Shown here: one piece after another, positions 1 through 7,457 of the stretch
Layout: each line of letters starts with the position of its first letter
How positions within the stretch are numbered: position 1 is the stretch's first letter
NCBI GenBank assembly: GCA_037445085.1
Contig: JBBILG010000027.1
Coordinates: 1 to 20,261 of the forward strand
DNA: 20,261 nt
Reading direction: 5' to 3'
Origin: JBBILG01 sp037445085
GTDB taxonomy: Bacteria > Pseudomonadota > Gammaproteobacteria > Burkholderiales > Methylophilaceae
The notes under the pieces: generated by a model
Told to the model about the DNA's origin: nothing
What the model saw: only the letters and a program-made list of their open reading frames with translations
Database searches by the model: none
Translations under genes and position numbers: made by a program

Positions 1-450
1 AGGGGGTCAGTTCCTGGTGTCGCTTGACAGGCTGTGCAAACGCACCAACTTGCCCCAGCTTTTCAATGGCTTCAATGGCTTTCGCATGATCGTCTGGACG
101 GTTCGGGTCGGTTTTGATGAACAGCCCGTTGGGCAAGGAAATTTCCCATTGGCGGGTATCGCCAAAAGCGGAATCCCATGTGCCGGGGTCGCTGGGGTCA
201 AATCTGCTCATCGCTCGTTTAGCCGTATGGAAAGCATGGGCTGCCAGCCGATAATATAGGCTTCCCGTCTTGCTGTCGCTGGGTCGCGGGTGTTGAGCGA
301 TCGTTTGATTTCAGTCTTGCCGTCGTAGAGCGGGCGCAAAACCTTGGGGATAATAAAACGGAAGTAATAAACCCCGTGGCGAGACAGCCTGAGGTGGGAG
401 TATAGTTTCACGGGCGGGCCTTTCGGAAACTGGCTCACCACTTTGGACAC
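1..450 (-). pseudogene. Tyrosine-recombinase-type integrase, N-terminal part, frameshifted and cut by the left edge
   Basis: The first reading frame (GTG start at 450, stop at 208-210) gives an N-terminal segment with HLRLSRHGVYYFRFIIPKVL and SLNTRDPATARREAY, the pattern of the DUF6538-type N-terminal domain of phage and island integrases. After REAY the frame turns into non-protein-like sequence and stops. Another minus-strand frame then carries on as YYRLAAHAFHTAKRAM and RFDPSDPGTWDSAFGDT, and stays open to the window edge. The two parts join cleanly if a duplicated AT in the TATAT run near 253-258 is removed. The gene is therefore broken by a 2-base insertion (or a 1-base loss), or the base calls there are wrong. 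The catalytic domain would lie left of the window. It starts about 50 bases downstream of tRNA-Ser and on the same strand, the usual layout for an integrase at its attachment site. The GTG start is uncertain because there is no clear Shine-Dalgarno. Confidence 0.75.
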
Positions 451-502
451 CCCGTGGTTGGGGTCTAAAAAAGCATTTACAAATCATTGCGATATGCAAT
501 AC
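448..502 (-). other. Junction between tRNA-Ser and the integrase, with small hairpins and a T-run
   Basis: Read on the minus strand, the tRNA 3' end is followed by the palindrome ATTGC-ATATC-GCAAT (486-500), then an AT-rich stretch and six T residues (467-472). A second small hairpin ACCCC-AACCAC-GGGGT (450-464 region) overlaps the proposed GTG start of the integrase. The first part may act as a weak terminator for the tRNA, or as part of the integrase binding region. Neither role is proven, as the palindrome is not directly next to the T-run. Confidence 0.3.
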
Positions 503-592
503 TGGCGGAGAGGGCGGGATTCGAACCCGCGACAGGGTTGCCCCTGTGCCACCTTTCCAGGGTGGTGACTTAAACCACTCATCCACCTCTCC
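503..592 (-). tRNA. tRNA-Ser (anticodon GGA)
   Basis: The minus strand reads from a GGAGAGG acceptor arm at 592 to CCTCTCC, discriminator G and an encoded CCA at 503-505, a total of 90 bases. The anticodon arm is CCACC-CTGGAAA-GGTGG, giving anticodon GGA, which reads UCC and UCU serine codons. A long variable arm (GCACAGGGGCAACCCTGT) is present, as expected for a class II serine tRNA, and the T arm has GGTTCGAATCC. The integrase remnant downstream suggests that the 3' end of this tRNA was used as an attachment site. Confidence 0.97.
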
Positions 593-604
593 GAAAGAGG
601 CGGC

Positions 605-633
605 ATTATAACGTAACTCGCGCGCGTGACCAA
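605..633 (-). promoter_or_regulatory. Sigma70-type promoter of tRNA-Ser
   Basis: On the minus strand there is a perfect TATAAT (605-610) with TTGGTC (628-633) exactly 17 bases upstream. The -10 box ends 12 bases before the mature tRNA 5' end, which suits a short leader. The spacer is GC-rich. Confidence 0.75.
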
Positions 634-736
634 GCCGTGCCTGCCGACAGCCGCGCCCGGCGAACTCCGCAGGCCAGTCATCCGCATATTGCCTGCGGAT
701 TCTCCTGTTGCGGTATCTCCGGCCATCCGAATCGGT

Positions 737-742
737 TAGAAT
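737..742 (+). promoter_or_regulatory. Probable -10 box for the SRP RNA gene
   Basis: TAGAAT lies 7 bases before the predicted 5' end of the SRP RNA near 749. No good -35 hexamer is visible at 16-18 bases upstream; the sequence there is around ATCTCC. The call rests on the -10 match and its position. Confidence 0.4.
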
Positions 743-748
743 GGCGGT

Positions 749-846
749 CGGCGGGCCCCCCCGCATTGCAAGGTAGCCAACCTGGTCAGGTCCGGAAGGA
801 AGCAGCCACAACTACATGCGCAAGTGCCGGGGTTCAGGCTCGCCCC
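749..846 (+). ncRNA. ffs: Signal recognition particle 4.5S RNA (small bacterial SRP RNA)
   Basis: The conserved apical domain GGTCAGGTCCGGAAGGAAGC is present at 784-803, followed by AGCC; this is the Ffh-binding loop and asymmetric internal loop region. The flanks pair into the expected single long hairpin: GGCGGGCC (750-757) pairs with GGCTCGCC (837-844), and the adjoining C-run pairs with TGCCGGGG. The length of about 98 bases fits the 4.5S form. The RNA joins Ffh to target membrane proteins at the ribosome. It sits just upstream of dnaX, a common arrangement in proteobacteria. The ends are approximate, being set by pairing. Confidence 0.93.
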
Positions 847-897
847 CTTCCCCGTTTTAGGCTAAAGTTCAGGCTTAGTCCAACCCGTCGGCACCCC

Positions 898-2541
898 ATG
901 AGCTATCAGGTTCTGGCGCGCAAGTGGCGCCCCAAGACATTCCGGGAACTGGTCGGCCAAGAACACGTCGTCCGCGCGTTGTCCAACGCCCTGCTGCAGC
1001 AGCGCCTGCACCATGCCTACCTGTTCACCGGCACGCGCGGGGTTGGCAAGACTACGCTGGCGCGCATCCTGGCCAAGGCGCTCAATTGCGAAACCGGCAT
1101 CACCGCGGAGCCCTGCGGCGTCTGCTCCTCCTGCACGGAAATCGACAAGGGCCGCTACGTCGACCTTCTGGAAGTGGACGCCGCCTCCAATACCAAGGTC
1201 GACCAGATGCGTGACCTGCTGGAGAATGTGCAATACGCGCCGACCGTGGCGCGCTTCAAGGTGTTCATCATCGACGAGGTGCACATGCTCTCCACCTCAT
1301 CCTTCAACGCTATGCTGAAGACGCTGGAAGAACCGCCGGCGCACGTCAAGTTCATCCTCGCCACCACGGATCCGCAGAAGGTGCCGGTCACCGTGCTGTC
1401 GCGCTGCCTGCAGTTCAACCTGCGCCAGATGCCGGCCGCCGCGATTGTCGAGCACCTGCGGAACGTGCTTGCCAAGGAAAACGTCGCCGCCGAGCCGCCC
1501 GCCCTGCAGTTGCTCGCACGCGCCGCAGCGGGCAGCATGCGCGACGCCCTGTCGCTGCTGGACCAGGCCATCGCCTACGGCAGCGGGACCGTGCATGAAC
1601 AGGACGTGCGCGCCATGCTCGGCGCCATCGACCAGGGCTATCTCTTCACGCTGCTGGAGGCGCTGGCGCAGCGCGACGGCGCGGGTCTCCTGACGATGGC
1701 CGGTAGCATGGAGGAACGCAGCCTGTCCTTCGATGCCGCGCTGTCCGATCTCGCCCTGCTGCTGCACCAGCTTGCCCTGGCGCAATCGGTGCCGGCCGCA
1801 CTGCCGGAGGATTTGCCGGAGCGCGCCCGCATCATCCAGCTATCGCAACAGTTCTCCCCGGAGGACGTCCAGCTCTGCTACCAGATTGCCCTGCTCGGGC
1901 GCCGCGACCTGGCGCTGGCGCCGGACGAGCATGCCGGATTCACCATGTGTCTGCTGCGCATGCTGGCCTTCCTGTCCGAAAGCGCCGGCCGTCCCCCGGT
2001 GTCCGCGCCTGGCGGCATGGACCGGCCGGCGCCTCCTTCATCTTCATCGGCGCGCATACGGACGGCTGCCGCCACGCCCGCACCGGCCCCGGTCAGCGAG
2101 GCGCCTCGACCTGCCGATCCCACGGAAGCTGCCGCACCGGAGCCGGCATCGTCTGCGCAATTCGACGGCGACTGGCGTGCCCTGGTCGATAGGCTGAAGC
2201 TGGGCGCCATGGCGCGCATGCTGGCGCAGAACTGCGACCTCATCCGCTTCGACGGTCGGCAGATGCTGCTGGCCGTGCCGCAGGAACACAAGCACCTGCT
2301 GGACAACGTCTATCAGGAAAAGCTGCGCGCCGCGCTGCGCGAGCATCTCGGCAGGCAACTGCAGGTGCGCATCGAAATCGCCCAGGGCGAAGTCGTCACC
2401 CCCGCCCGCCAGATCGGCCAGGAAAAGGCCGAACGGCAGGCTCAGGCGGAGGCGGCGATACTGGGCGATCCCTTCGTGCGCGATCTCATGGAAAGCTTCG
2501 GCGCGCAGATCGTGCCGGCCAGCATCAAACCCGTTCCATGA
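898..2541 (+). CDS. dnaX: DNA polymerase III subunit tau (gamma/tau clamp loader)
   Basis: The 547-residue product begins MSYQVLARKWRPKTF, the standard DnaX start. Residues 45-52 form the Walker A motif GTRGVGKT. Cys64, Cys73, Cys76 and Cys79 form the zinc module. DEVH at 126-129 is Walker B, followed by sensor 1 (SRCLQFNLRQ) and sensor 2 (GSMRDALSLLDQ). A Pro/Ala-rich linker then leads to a C-terminal tau domain that ends with a conserved DPFVRDLMESFGAQIVPASI segment. It loads the beta clamp and bridges the polymerase cores. The open frame extends upstream to 637, but that part crosses the SRP RNA gene, so ATG 898 is chosen. There is no clear Shine-Dalgarno before it. I see no A-rich slippery heptamer of the E. 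coli kind, so a frameshift-made gamma form is not evident. It is the first gene of dnaX-ybaB-recR. Confidence 0.97.
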   Translation: MSYQVLARKWRPKTFRELVGQEHVVRALSNALLQQRLHHAYLFTGTRGVGKTTLARILAKALNCETGITAEPCGVCSSCTEIDKGRYVDLLEVDAASNTKVDQMRDLLENVQYAPTVARFKVFIIDEVHMLSTSSFNAMLKTLEEPPAHVKFILATTDPQKVPVTVLSRCLQFNLRQMPAAAIVEHLRNVLAKENVAAEPPALQLLARAAAGSMRDALSLLDQAIAYGSGTVHEQDVRAMLGAIDQGYLFTLLEALAQRDGAGLLTMAGSMEERSLSFDAALSDLALLLHQLALAQSVPAALPEDLPERARIIQLSQQFSPEDVQLCYQIALLGRRDLALAPDEHAGFTMCLLRMLAFLSESAGRPPVSAPGGMDRPAPPSSSSARIRTAAATPAPAPVSEAPRPADPTEAAAPEPASSAQFDGDWRALVDRLKLGAMARMLAQNCDLIRFDGRQMLLAVPQEHKHLLDNVYQEKLRAALREHLGRQLQVRIEIAQGEVVTPARQIGQEKAERQAQAEAAILGDPFVRDLMESFGAQIVPASIKPVP

Positions 2542-2566
2542 CCCCCATTTCCCAGGAGCAACCAGC

Positions 2567-2893
2567 ATGATCAAAGGCGGTTTGGGCAACCTGATGAAAC
2601 AGGCCCAGCAAATGCAGGAAAACATGAAGCGCGCGCAGGAGGAACTCGGCAACATCGAAGTCGAGGGCCAATCCGGCGCCGGTCTGGTCAAGGTGGTGAT
2701 GACCTGCCGGCATGACGTAAAAAGGGTCAAGATCGACGGCAGCCTGATAGCCGACGACAAGGACATGCTGGAAGACCTGGTGGCCGCCGCCGTCAACGAC
2801 GCCGTGCGCAAGGCCGAGGCCACCGCGCAGGAAAAACTGGGCGGCCTGATGGCCGGCATGCCGCTGCCTCCGGGCATGAAGATGCCGCTCTGA
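2567..2893 (+). CDS. ybaB: YbaB/EbfC family nucleoid-associated protein
   Basis: The 108-residue protein starts MIKGGLGNLMKQAQQMQENM and contains a long amphipathic N-terminal helix, a central beta region (VEGQSGAGLVKVVMTCRHDVKR) and a C-terminal helix with a Met/Pro-rich tail. This is the standard YbaB/EbfC architecture and length. Family members form dimers that bind DNA and affect nucleoid structure. The gene lies between dnaX and recR, its usual place, 25 bases after the dnaX stop, with a good AGGAG Shine-Dalgarno at 2554-2558. A link with RecR-dependent repair is suggested by the conserved order and is not visible in the sequence itself. Confidence 0.95.
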   Translation: MIKGGLGNLMKQAQQMQENMKRAQEELGNIEVEGQSGAGLVKVVMTCRHDVKRVKIDGSLIADDKDMLEDLVAAAVNDAVRKAEATAQEKLGGLMAGMPLPPGMKMPL

Positions 2894-2903
2894 CACACTT
2901 CCC

Positions 2904-3503
2904 ATGAAGAACCCGCCGGCACTCGAACATCTGGTCGAGTCGCTGCGCTGCCTGCCCGGCGTCGGGCCGAAATCGGCGCTGCGCATGGCCTATCACCTGC
3001 TGCAGCGCGACCGCGCCGGTGCCGCGACCCTCGCGCAGGCATTGCAGACCGCGCTGGAAACCGTGGGCCACTGCCGGCTGTGCAACAACTTCAGCGAGGA
3101 GCCGGTGTGCGGCCTGTGCACTGCGGGAAGGCGCGATCCCGCCCTGCTGTGCGTGGTGGAAATGCCCACCGACCTGCTCATGCTGGAGCAGACGCACGCC
3201 TACCAGGGCATGTATTTCGTGCTGATGGGGAGACTCTCTCCGCTAGATGGCATCGGCCCGCGCGAAATCCACCTCGACAGGCTGTTGCAGCGCGCCCGCG
3301 ACGGCCAGGTACAGGAAGTCATTCTCGCCACCAACTACACGGTGGAGGGCGAAGCCACTGCGCATTACGTCAGCGAATTGCTCAAATCCCGCAGCATCCG
3401 GGTCAGCCGCATCGCGCGGGGGCTGCCCATGGGCGGCGAAATCGAGCACGTGGACAGCGGCACCCTGGCGCAGGCCCTGCTGGAACGCCGCTCGTTACGC
3501 TAG
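2904..3503 (+). CDS. recR: Recombination mediator protein RecR
   Basis: The 199-residue product matches RecR in length and domain order. A helix-hairpin-helix region (CLPGVGPKSALRMAYHLL, residues 16-33) is followed by a four-cysteine zinc finger (Cys57, Cys60, Cys69, Cys72). Next comes a Toprim domain starting CVVEMPTDLLMLE, and the C-terminal segment has RIARGLPMGGEIEHVD. RecR works with RecF and RecO to load RecA on SSB-coated gaps. The start lies 10 bases after the ybaB stop with no clear Shine-Dalgarno, so it is probably translationally coupled. The last 9 bases overlap the end of gph, which is read in the opposite direction. Confidence 0.97.
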   Translation: MKNPPALEHLVESLRCLPGVGPKSALRMAYHLLQRDRAGAATLAQALQTALETVGHCRLCNNFSEEPVCGLCTAGRRDPALLCVVEMPTDLLMLEQTHAYQGMYFVLMGRLSPLDGIGPREIHLDRLLQRARDGQVQEVILATNYTVEGEATAHYVSELLKSRSIRVSRIARGLPMGGEIEHVDSGTLAQALLERRSLR

Positions 3504-4157
3504 GCCGATCTGCTCCAACAGCTCGCGCGGCGCGGCGATCATGCCGGCCGCACCCCATTCCTGCGGCCTGTCGTGCGCATCGAGATAACCATATCCCGCC
3601 ACCAGGGTACGCATGCCCGCCGCCCTGCCCGCCTGGATGTCGCGCTCGGCGTCGCCGACGTAGAGACAGGCGCGGGGCTCTGCCCGCACCAGTTCGCACG
3701 CGCGCAGCAGGGTATCCGGATGCGGCTTGGGTCGCGCCACATCGTCACCGCTCACGATGCAGGCGGCACGCGCGGAGAGGTCCATCGCGGCCAGCAGGGG
3801 CCGCGTGAAGCGGCGCGGCTTGTTGGTCACCACTCCCCAGCGTATGCCGGCATCCTCCAGGGCGTTCAGCACTTCATCCATGCCTTCGAACACCCTGGGA
3901 GAACGGGTGAGCACCCGGTCGTAGAGGTACAGATACTCCTCGCGCATGGCAGCGAAACGCTCCTGCCCGGGCACGAGTCCGAAGCCGATGCCCAGCAGGC
4001 CGCGCGAGCCGTGCGAGGCGTGCGGGCGTATGACTTCCAGCGCCAGCGGCGGCAGGCCGTGGCGTTCGCGTTGCAGGTTGAGGGCGTGCGCCAGGTCGGG
4101 TGCCGTGTCCACCAGAGTGCCGTCGAGATCAAACAGCACCAGTTGCAGTGTGCTCAT
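3495..4157 (-). CDS. gph: HAD-family phosphoglycolate phosphatase (Gph-like)
   Basis: The 220-residue product has all HAD motifs: FDLDGT with nucleophile Asp10 and acid/base Asp12, VTNK for motif II, KPHPDTLL carrying the motif III lysine, and VGDAERD for motif IV. A helical cap domain lies between motifs I and II, as in subfamily IA. Gph removes phosphate from 2-phosphoglycolate made by DNA end repair or oxygenation reactions. Substrate range in this family is wide, so the exact substrate is inferred mainly from context, since gph commonly follows ubiG in betaproteobacteria. The frame is open further upstream, but ATG 4157 gives a normal start and overlaps the ubiG stop as ATGA, indicating coupled translation. 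Its 3' end overlaps recR by 9 bases tail to tail. Confidence 0.88.
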   Translation of the reverse strand: MSTLQLVLFDLDGTLVDTAPDLAHALNLQRERHGLPPLALEVIRPHASHGSRGLLGIGFGLVPGQERFAAMREEYLYLYDRVLTRSPRVFEGMDEVLNALEDAGIRWGVVTNKPRRFTRPLLAAMDLSARAACIVSGDDVARPKPHPDTLLRACELVRAEPRACLYVGDAERDIQAGRAAGMRTLVAGYGYLDAHDRPQEWGAAGMIAAPRELLEQIGLA

Positions 4158-4873
4158 TTGACCGCGTGCAGGATGTAGTTGACCGAAACGTCGGCATTCA
4201 TGGCATAGCGTCGGGTCAAGGGGTTGTAGCTCAAGCCCGCCATGCCGGCCGTCTCCAGACCGGCCGCGCGTACCCACGCAGCCAGCTCGGACGGCCGGAT
4301 GAACCGGGCGTAATCATGGGTGCCGCGCGGCAGCAGCCCGAGCACGTACTCGGCGCCGATCACCGCAAGAAGATAGGATTTGGGATTGCGGTTCAGCGTC
4401 GAGAAGAACACATGCCCGCCCGGCTTCAGCAGACGCGCACAGGCGGCGACCACGGCGGCGGGATCGGGCACATGCTCCAGCATTTCCATGCAGGTGACGA
4501 CATCGTAGTGCTCCGGCTGCTGCCCGGCCAGGCTTTCCACCGAGATGAGCCGATACTCCACCTCGACCCCGCTCTCCAGCCCGTGCAGCTGTGCCACCTT
4601 GAGTGCCTTTTCGCCGAGGTCGATGCCGGTGACGCGCGCGCCGCGCTGCGCCATCGACTCGGCCAGGATGCCGCCCCCGCAGCCGACGTCCAGCACGGCC
4701 CTGCCGCGCAGCCCGGCGATGCGGTCGATGAAATCGAGGCGCAGCGGGTTGATGTCGTGCAGCGGCTTGCATACGCTGTCGGGATCCCACCAGCGGTGCG
4801 CCAGGGCGGCGAATTTCTGCAATTCCGCCGGGTCGACATTCAGCGGTGGAACGGTTTCAGTTTCTCCTGCCAT
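4154..4873 (-). CDS. ubiG: Ubiquinone biosynthesis O-methyltransferase UbiG
   Basis: The 239-residue protein has the UbiG signature NVDPAELQKFAALAHRWWDP near the N terminus. The SAM-binding motif LDVGCGGGILAESMA starts at residue 61, and an acidic residue after the second strand (GIDLGEKA) contacts SAM. Further UbiG-type segments follow: CMEMLEHVPDP, FFSTLNRNPKSYLLAV and HDYARFIRPSEL. It carries out both O-methylation steps of the ubiquinone ring. The first 34 bases overlap the end of mtaD and the last bases overlap the start of gph, so the three genes are one unit. Both the length and the flanking genes are usual for the family. Confidence 0.96.
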   Translation of the reverse strand: MAGETETVPPLNVDPAELQKFAALAHRWWDPDSVCKPLHDINPLRLDFIDRIAGLRGRAVLDVGCGGGILAESMAQRGARVTGIDLGEKALKVAQLHGLESGVEVEYRLISVESLAGQQPEHYDVVTCMEMLEHVPDPAAVVAACARLLKPGGHVFFSTLNRNPKSYLLAVIGAEYVLGLLPRGTHDYARFIRPSELAAWVRAAGLETAGMAGLSYNPLTRRYAMNADVSVNYILHAVK

Positions 4874-6180
4874 TGTGCGGTCATCTCCCTGAGTTCGTCC
4901 TGATCCAGATGCGCATGGATGCCGTTTTTGTAACGGAGTTCCCCCGCCACCCAGACGTGGCTGATCTGCTCGCGGCCCGCGACATACACCAGATGCGAGA
5001 GCGGATCGTAACAGGGCTGCATTTGCAGTGCGGAAAAATCCACTGCCACCAGATCCGCCAGCTTGCCCGTCTCGATGGAGCCGATGTCATGCTCCAGCCC
5101 CAGCGCACGCGCGCCGTTGAGGGTCGCCATCTCCAGCGCTTGGGTGGCAGGCAGGCAGGCGGCGTCGCCCGAGGATTTCGCCAGCAGTGCGGCGAGCCGC
5201 ATCTCGGCCAACAGGTCGAGGCGGTTGTTGCTCGCCGCGCCATCGGTGCCCAGGCCGACGTTGACGCCGGCCGCGAGCATGCGCGCCACCGGGGCGATGC
5301 CGCTGCCGAGCTTGAGATTGGAAGTCGGGCAATGCGCCACGCGGCAGCCGTGATATGCCAGCGTTTCGATTTCGTTGTCGGCCAGGTGCACGCAGTGCGC
5401 AGCCACCAGGTTGGGGGCGAGCAGGCTGAGCGCAGCGAGCCGCTGCAGCGGGCGCAGGCCGAACTCCGCCTCGCTCCGGGCGATTTCGCCCTGCGTTTCC
5501 TGCAGGTGCAGGTGAATGTTGATTCCCAGTTGTTCGGCGTAGGTCAGCACCCTGGCGAACGTGCGGTCGCTGATGGTGTACGGGGCATGCGGCGCCAGGG
5601 CGGTGCAGATGCGCGGATGGCCGCGCAGGGCATCGCGCGCATCCAGCCCCTTGCGCAGGTAATCGTCGGCGTCGGCCGCATACGGCGAGGCAAGTTCCAG
5701 CACCACCAGCCCGAGGCAGGCGCGGATACCGGCGCGGTCCACTGCCTCCGCGGCCGCCTGCGGATGGAAATACATGTCGTTGAAGCAGGTGATGCCTCCC
5801 GCCAGCATTTCCGCACAGCCCAGCAGCGTGCCGTCGTGCACGAAGGCGCTGGAGACCGCTTGCGCCTCGGCCGGCCAGATGTGCCCTTCCAGCCACTCCA
5901 TCAGCGGGCGGTCGTCGGCCAGCCCGCGCATCGGCGTCATCGCCGCATGGGTATGCAGGTTGACCAGGCCGGGGATGAGGGCGTGCTGCGTGAGACGACT
6001 GGTGTCGGCGGCATGGAAGCGCTGCCGCATTTCGCCGATGGGCAGGATCGCCACGATGCGTCCCTGCCGGATCGCCACCGCAGCATCTTCCAGCACCAGC
6101 CCGCGCGGTTGCACGGGAATCAGCCAGCGCGCCTCGATGATCCGGTCAACCGCCTCGCGATGCGTATCCGTCACGGTCAT
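4840..6180 (-). CDS. mtaD: Amidohydrolase, methylthioadenosine/S-adenosylhomocysteine deaminase type (TRZ/ATZ family)
   Basis: The 446-residue product has the metal-dependent amidohydrolase pattern: HTH at residues 76-78 in ALIPGLVNLHTHAAMTPMRG, a HLHLQET motif, a histidine in VAAHCVHLAD, and the metal aspartate in GLGTDGAASNNRLDLLAE. MTPMRGLADDRPLMEWL is typical of MTA/SAH deaminases, which convert SAH or methylthioadenosine to the inosyl form. SAH is a product of UbiG, so removing it next door makes sense; this link is inferred. The start at ATG 6180 directly follows the ompA terminator, and the only purine-rich sequence able to act as a Shine-Dalgarno (GGCGGGGC) lies in the 3' arm of that hairpin. 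Closely related guanine or atrazine-type deaminases are a less likely alternative. Confidence 0.88.
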   Translation of the reverse strand: MTVTDTHREAVDRIIEARWLIPVQPRGLVLEDAAVAIRQGRIVAILPIGEMRQRFHAADTSRLTQHALIPGLVNLHTHAAMTPMRGLADDRPLMEWLEGHIWPAEAQAVSSAFVHDGTLLGCAEMLAGGITCFNDMYFHPQAAAEAVDRAGIRACLGLVVLELASPYAADADDYLRKGLDARDALRGHPRICTALAPHAPYTISDRTFARVLTYAEQLGINIHLHLQETQGEIARSEAEFGLRPLQRLAALSLLAPNLVAAHCVHLADNEIETLAYHGCRVAHCPTSNLKLGSGIAPVARMLAAGVNVGLGTDGAASNNRLDLLAEMRLAALLAKSSGDAACLPATQALEMATLNGARALGLEHDIGSIETGKLADLVAVDFSALQMQPCYDPLSHLVYVAGREQISHVWVAGELRYKNGIHAHLDQDELREMTAQWQEKLKPFHR

Positions 6181-6182
6181 GG

Positions 6183-6207
6183 AAAAAAGCCCCGCCAGGC
6201 GGGGCTT
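6183..6207 (-). terminator. Rho-independent terminator after the OmpA-family gene
   Basis: A perfect 10-base inverted repeat (AAGCCCCGCC / GGCGGGGCTT, 6187-6207) is followed on the minus strand by a run of six T residues. It lies 21 bases after the ompA stop and ends two bases before the mtaD start codon. It separates most ompA transcription from mtaD-ubiG-gph. Confidence 0.9.
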
Positions 6208-6228
6208 GATGGGGATGCAGACACCGGA

Positions 6229-7371
6229 TTACTCAGTGATGCGCTGCACCTCGATTTCCACCACCACGCGACGGTTGGGTTGCAGGCATTCGATCGCAGC
6301 CTTGCCGCGCACGCCCTTGCACTCCACCACCGGCTCCTTCTCGCCCTTGCCCTGCGTGCGCATGCGCTCGGGGGCAATGCCCTGGCTCGCCAGGTAATTC
6401 TTCACCGCGGCGGCGCGGCGTTCGGACAGCGCCTGGTTGTACTCGTCGGTACCGATGCGGTCGGTGTGTCCGGTGATCAACACCAGTTCCACTTCCGGAT
6501 GTGCCTTCATCTTCTCGACCACTTCCACGTCCAGGTGACGCTGGCCTTCCGGCTTCACCACGGACTTGTCGAAATCGAACAGCACTTCGGCCTGCAGCGT
6601 GATCTTCTCGAAAGCGGGCTTCTGCGGGCCCACGTCTTCCGGCGTTTCCTCGATGGCGAAGGGATGGGTTTCCTCCTCGTAGGGCGCGATCTCCGGCAGC
6701 GCGGCAAACGTCGGTTCCGCCACCGGCGCCGCGGCAACGACCTTCTTCGGCACGCCGAAGTTGATGATCAGGCCGACATTGAGGTAAGTGTTGCCAACAG
6801 TCCTCTCGCCCCGGAACGGAGTGGCTGGTTGGGGGCCGCCATTAGGCGAGTCGGCACGACTCCAGACATGGCGGATGTCGGCCTGCATGCCCACGGTATC
6901 ATTGAACGAGTACTGGAAACCGGCACCTACGTTGGCCATCCAGGACCACTTGGTTTCGTCCACATTGCCAATAGTGTAATAGTCATCCACCTCAATTTTA
7001 TTGCGCGCCGCACCGAGACCCGCCAGCAGGAAGGGGCGGAACCTGTCGCGGCTCAGCATGTACAGCGCATCCACACCGATCAGGGTCTGCCTGTAATCAC
7101 CGCTCCCGGTATATCCACTAGGAAGGTCAATACCGGCCTTTGAATGGGTAACTCCGAGTTGCACGTCCCAGCGCTCGCTCAGCCACTTGCCCAGACGGAT
7201 GCCGTAGGCGGCGTCGATGCTGTCTTCCTGATCGAGATCACTGTCGGCGTGCATCATGCCGATGGCGGGCATCACATACCAGGAACCGGTGAAATCCTCG
7301 CCTGCGGTGGCAACCCCAGCGGACAGCGTCATGGCACCCGCGACTGCCAGATGAGTGAGTTTGATGTTCAT
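6229..7371 (-). CDS. OmpA-family outer-membrane protein (beta-barrel plus peptidoglycan-binding domain)
   Basis: The 380-residue product begins with a signal peptide (residues 1-23, cleavage likely after VATA). It continues with an 8-strand-like barrel region with aromatic beta strands and loop insertions, a Pro/Glu-rich linker (about residues 205-245), and a C-terminal OmpA domain. The OmpA domain shows FDFDKSVVKPEGQ, ITGHTDRIGTDEYNQALSERR and QPNRRVVVEIEV, including the Asp and Arg that grip diaminopimelate. Two cysteines, in ECKGVRGKAAIECLQ, match the conserved disulfide loop of OmpA. It anchors the outer membrane to peptidoglycan and may form a small pore. ATG 7371 is chosen because it gives the signal peptide; AGGAG lies 10 bases upstream. 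The frame itself is open further up, into mfnB. The terminator after it and a short promoter-bearing gap before it suggest a strong single-gene unit. Confidence 0.93.
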   Translation of the reverse strand: MNIKLTHLAVAGAMTLSAGVATAGEDFTGSWYVMPAIGMMHADSDLDQEDSIDAAYGIRLGKWLSERWDVQLGVTHSKAGIDLPSGYTGSGDYRQTLIGVDALYMLSRDRFRPFLLAGLGAARNKIEVDDYYTIGNVDETKWSWMANVGAGFQYSFNDTVGMQADIRHVWSRADSPNGGPQPATPFRGERTVGNTYLNVGLIINFGVPKKVVAAAPVAEPTFAALPEIAPYEEETHPFAIEETPEDVGPQKPAFEKITLQAEVLFDFDKSVVKPEGQRHLDVEVVEKMKAHPEVELVLITGHTDRIGTDEYNQALSERRAAAVKNYLASQGIAPERMRTQGKGEKEPVVECKGVRGKAAIECLQPNRRVVVEIEVQRITE

Positions 7372-7414
7372 GATTGCATGGCTCCTGTCTGCCTGGTTGA
7401 TCCAATGTGCGTCC

Positions 7415-7446
7415 AATATACACAACAAGATTGAATAAAAGCACAA
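7415..7446 (-). promoter_or_regulatory. Possible promoter of the OmpA-family gene
   Basis: The 86-base gap between mfnB and the OmpA gene is AT-rich against a GC-rich background. On the minus strand it has a TATATT (7415-7420) and, upstream, TTGTGC (7441-7446) at a wide 20-base spacing. The -35 assignment is weak. A promoter is expected here because the OmpA gene has its own terminator. Confidence 0.35.
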
Positions 7447-7457
7447 CTCTTCACGAT

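Noticed and set aside
637..897. Upstream extension of the dnaX reading frame
   Set aside because: It runs through the SRP RNA gene and does not resemble DnaX; the conserved N terminus begins at 898.
2000..2541. Possible programmed frameshift site in dnaX producing a gamma form
   Set aside because: I found no A-rich slippery heptamer with a following stem like that of E. coli.
4846..7143. Very long plus-strand open frame of about 765 codons opposite mtaD and the OmpA gene
   Set aside because: It is rich in His, Gln, Arg and Ala in the way of antisense frames in GC-rich coding DNA, and the minus-strand genes are certain.
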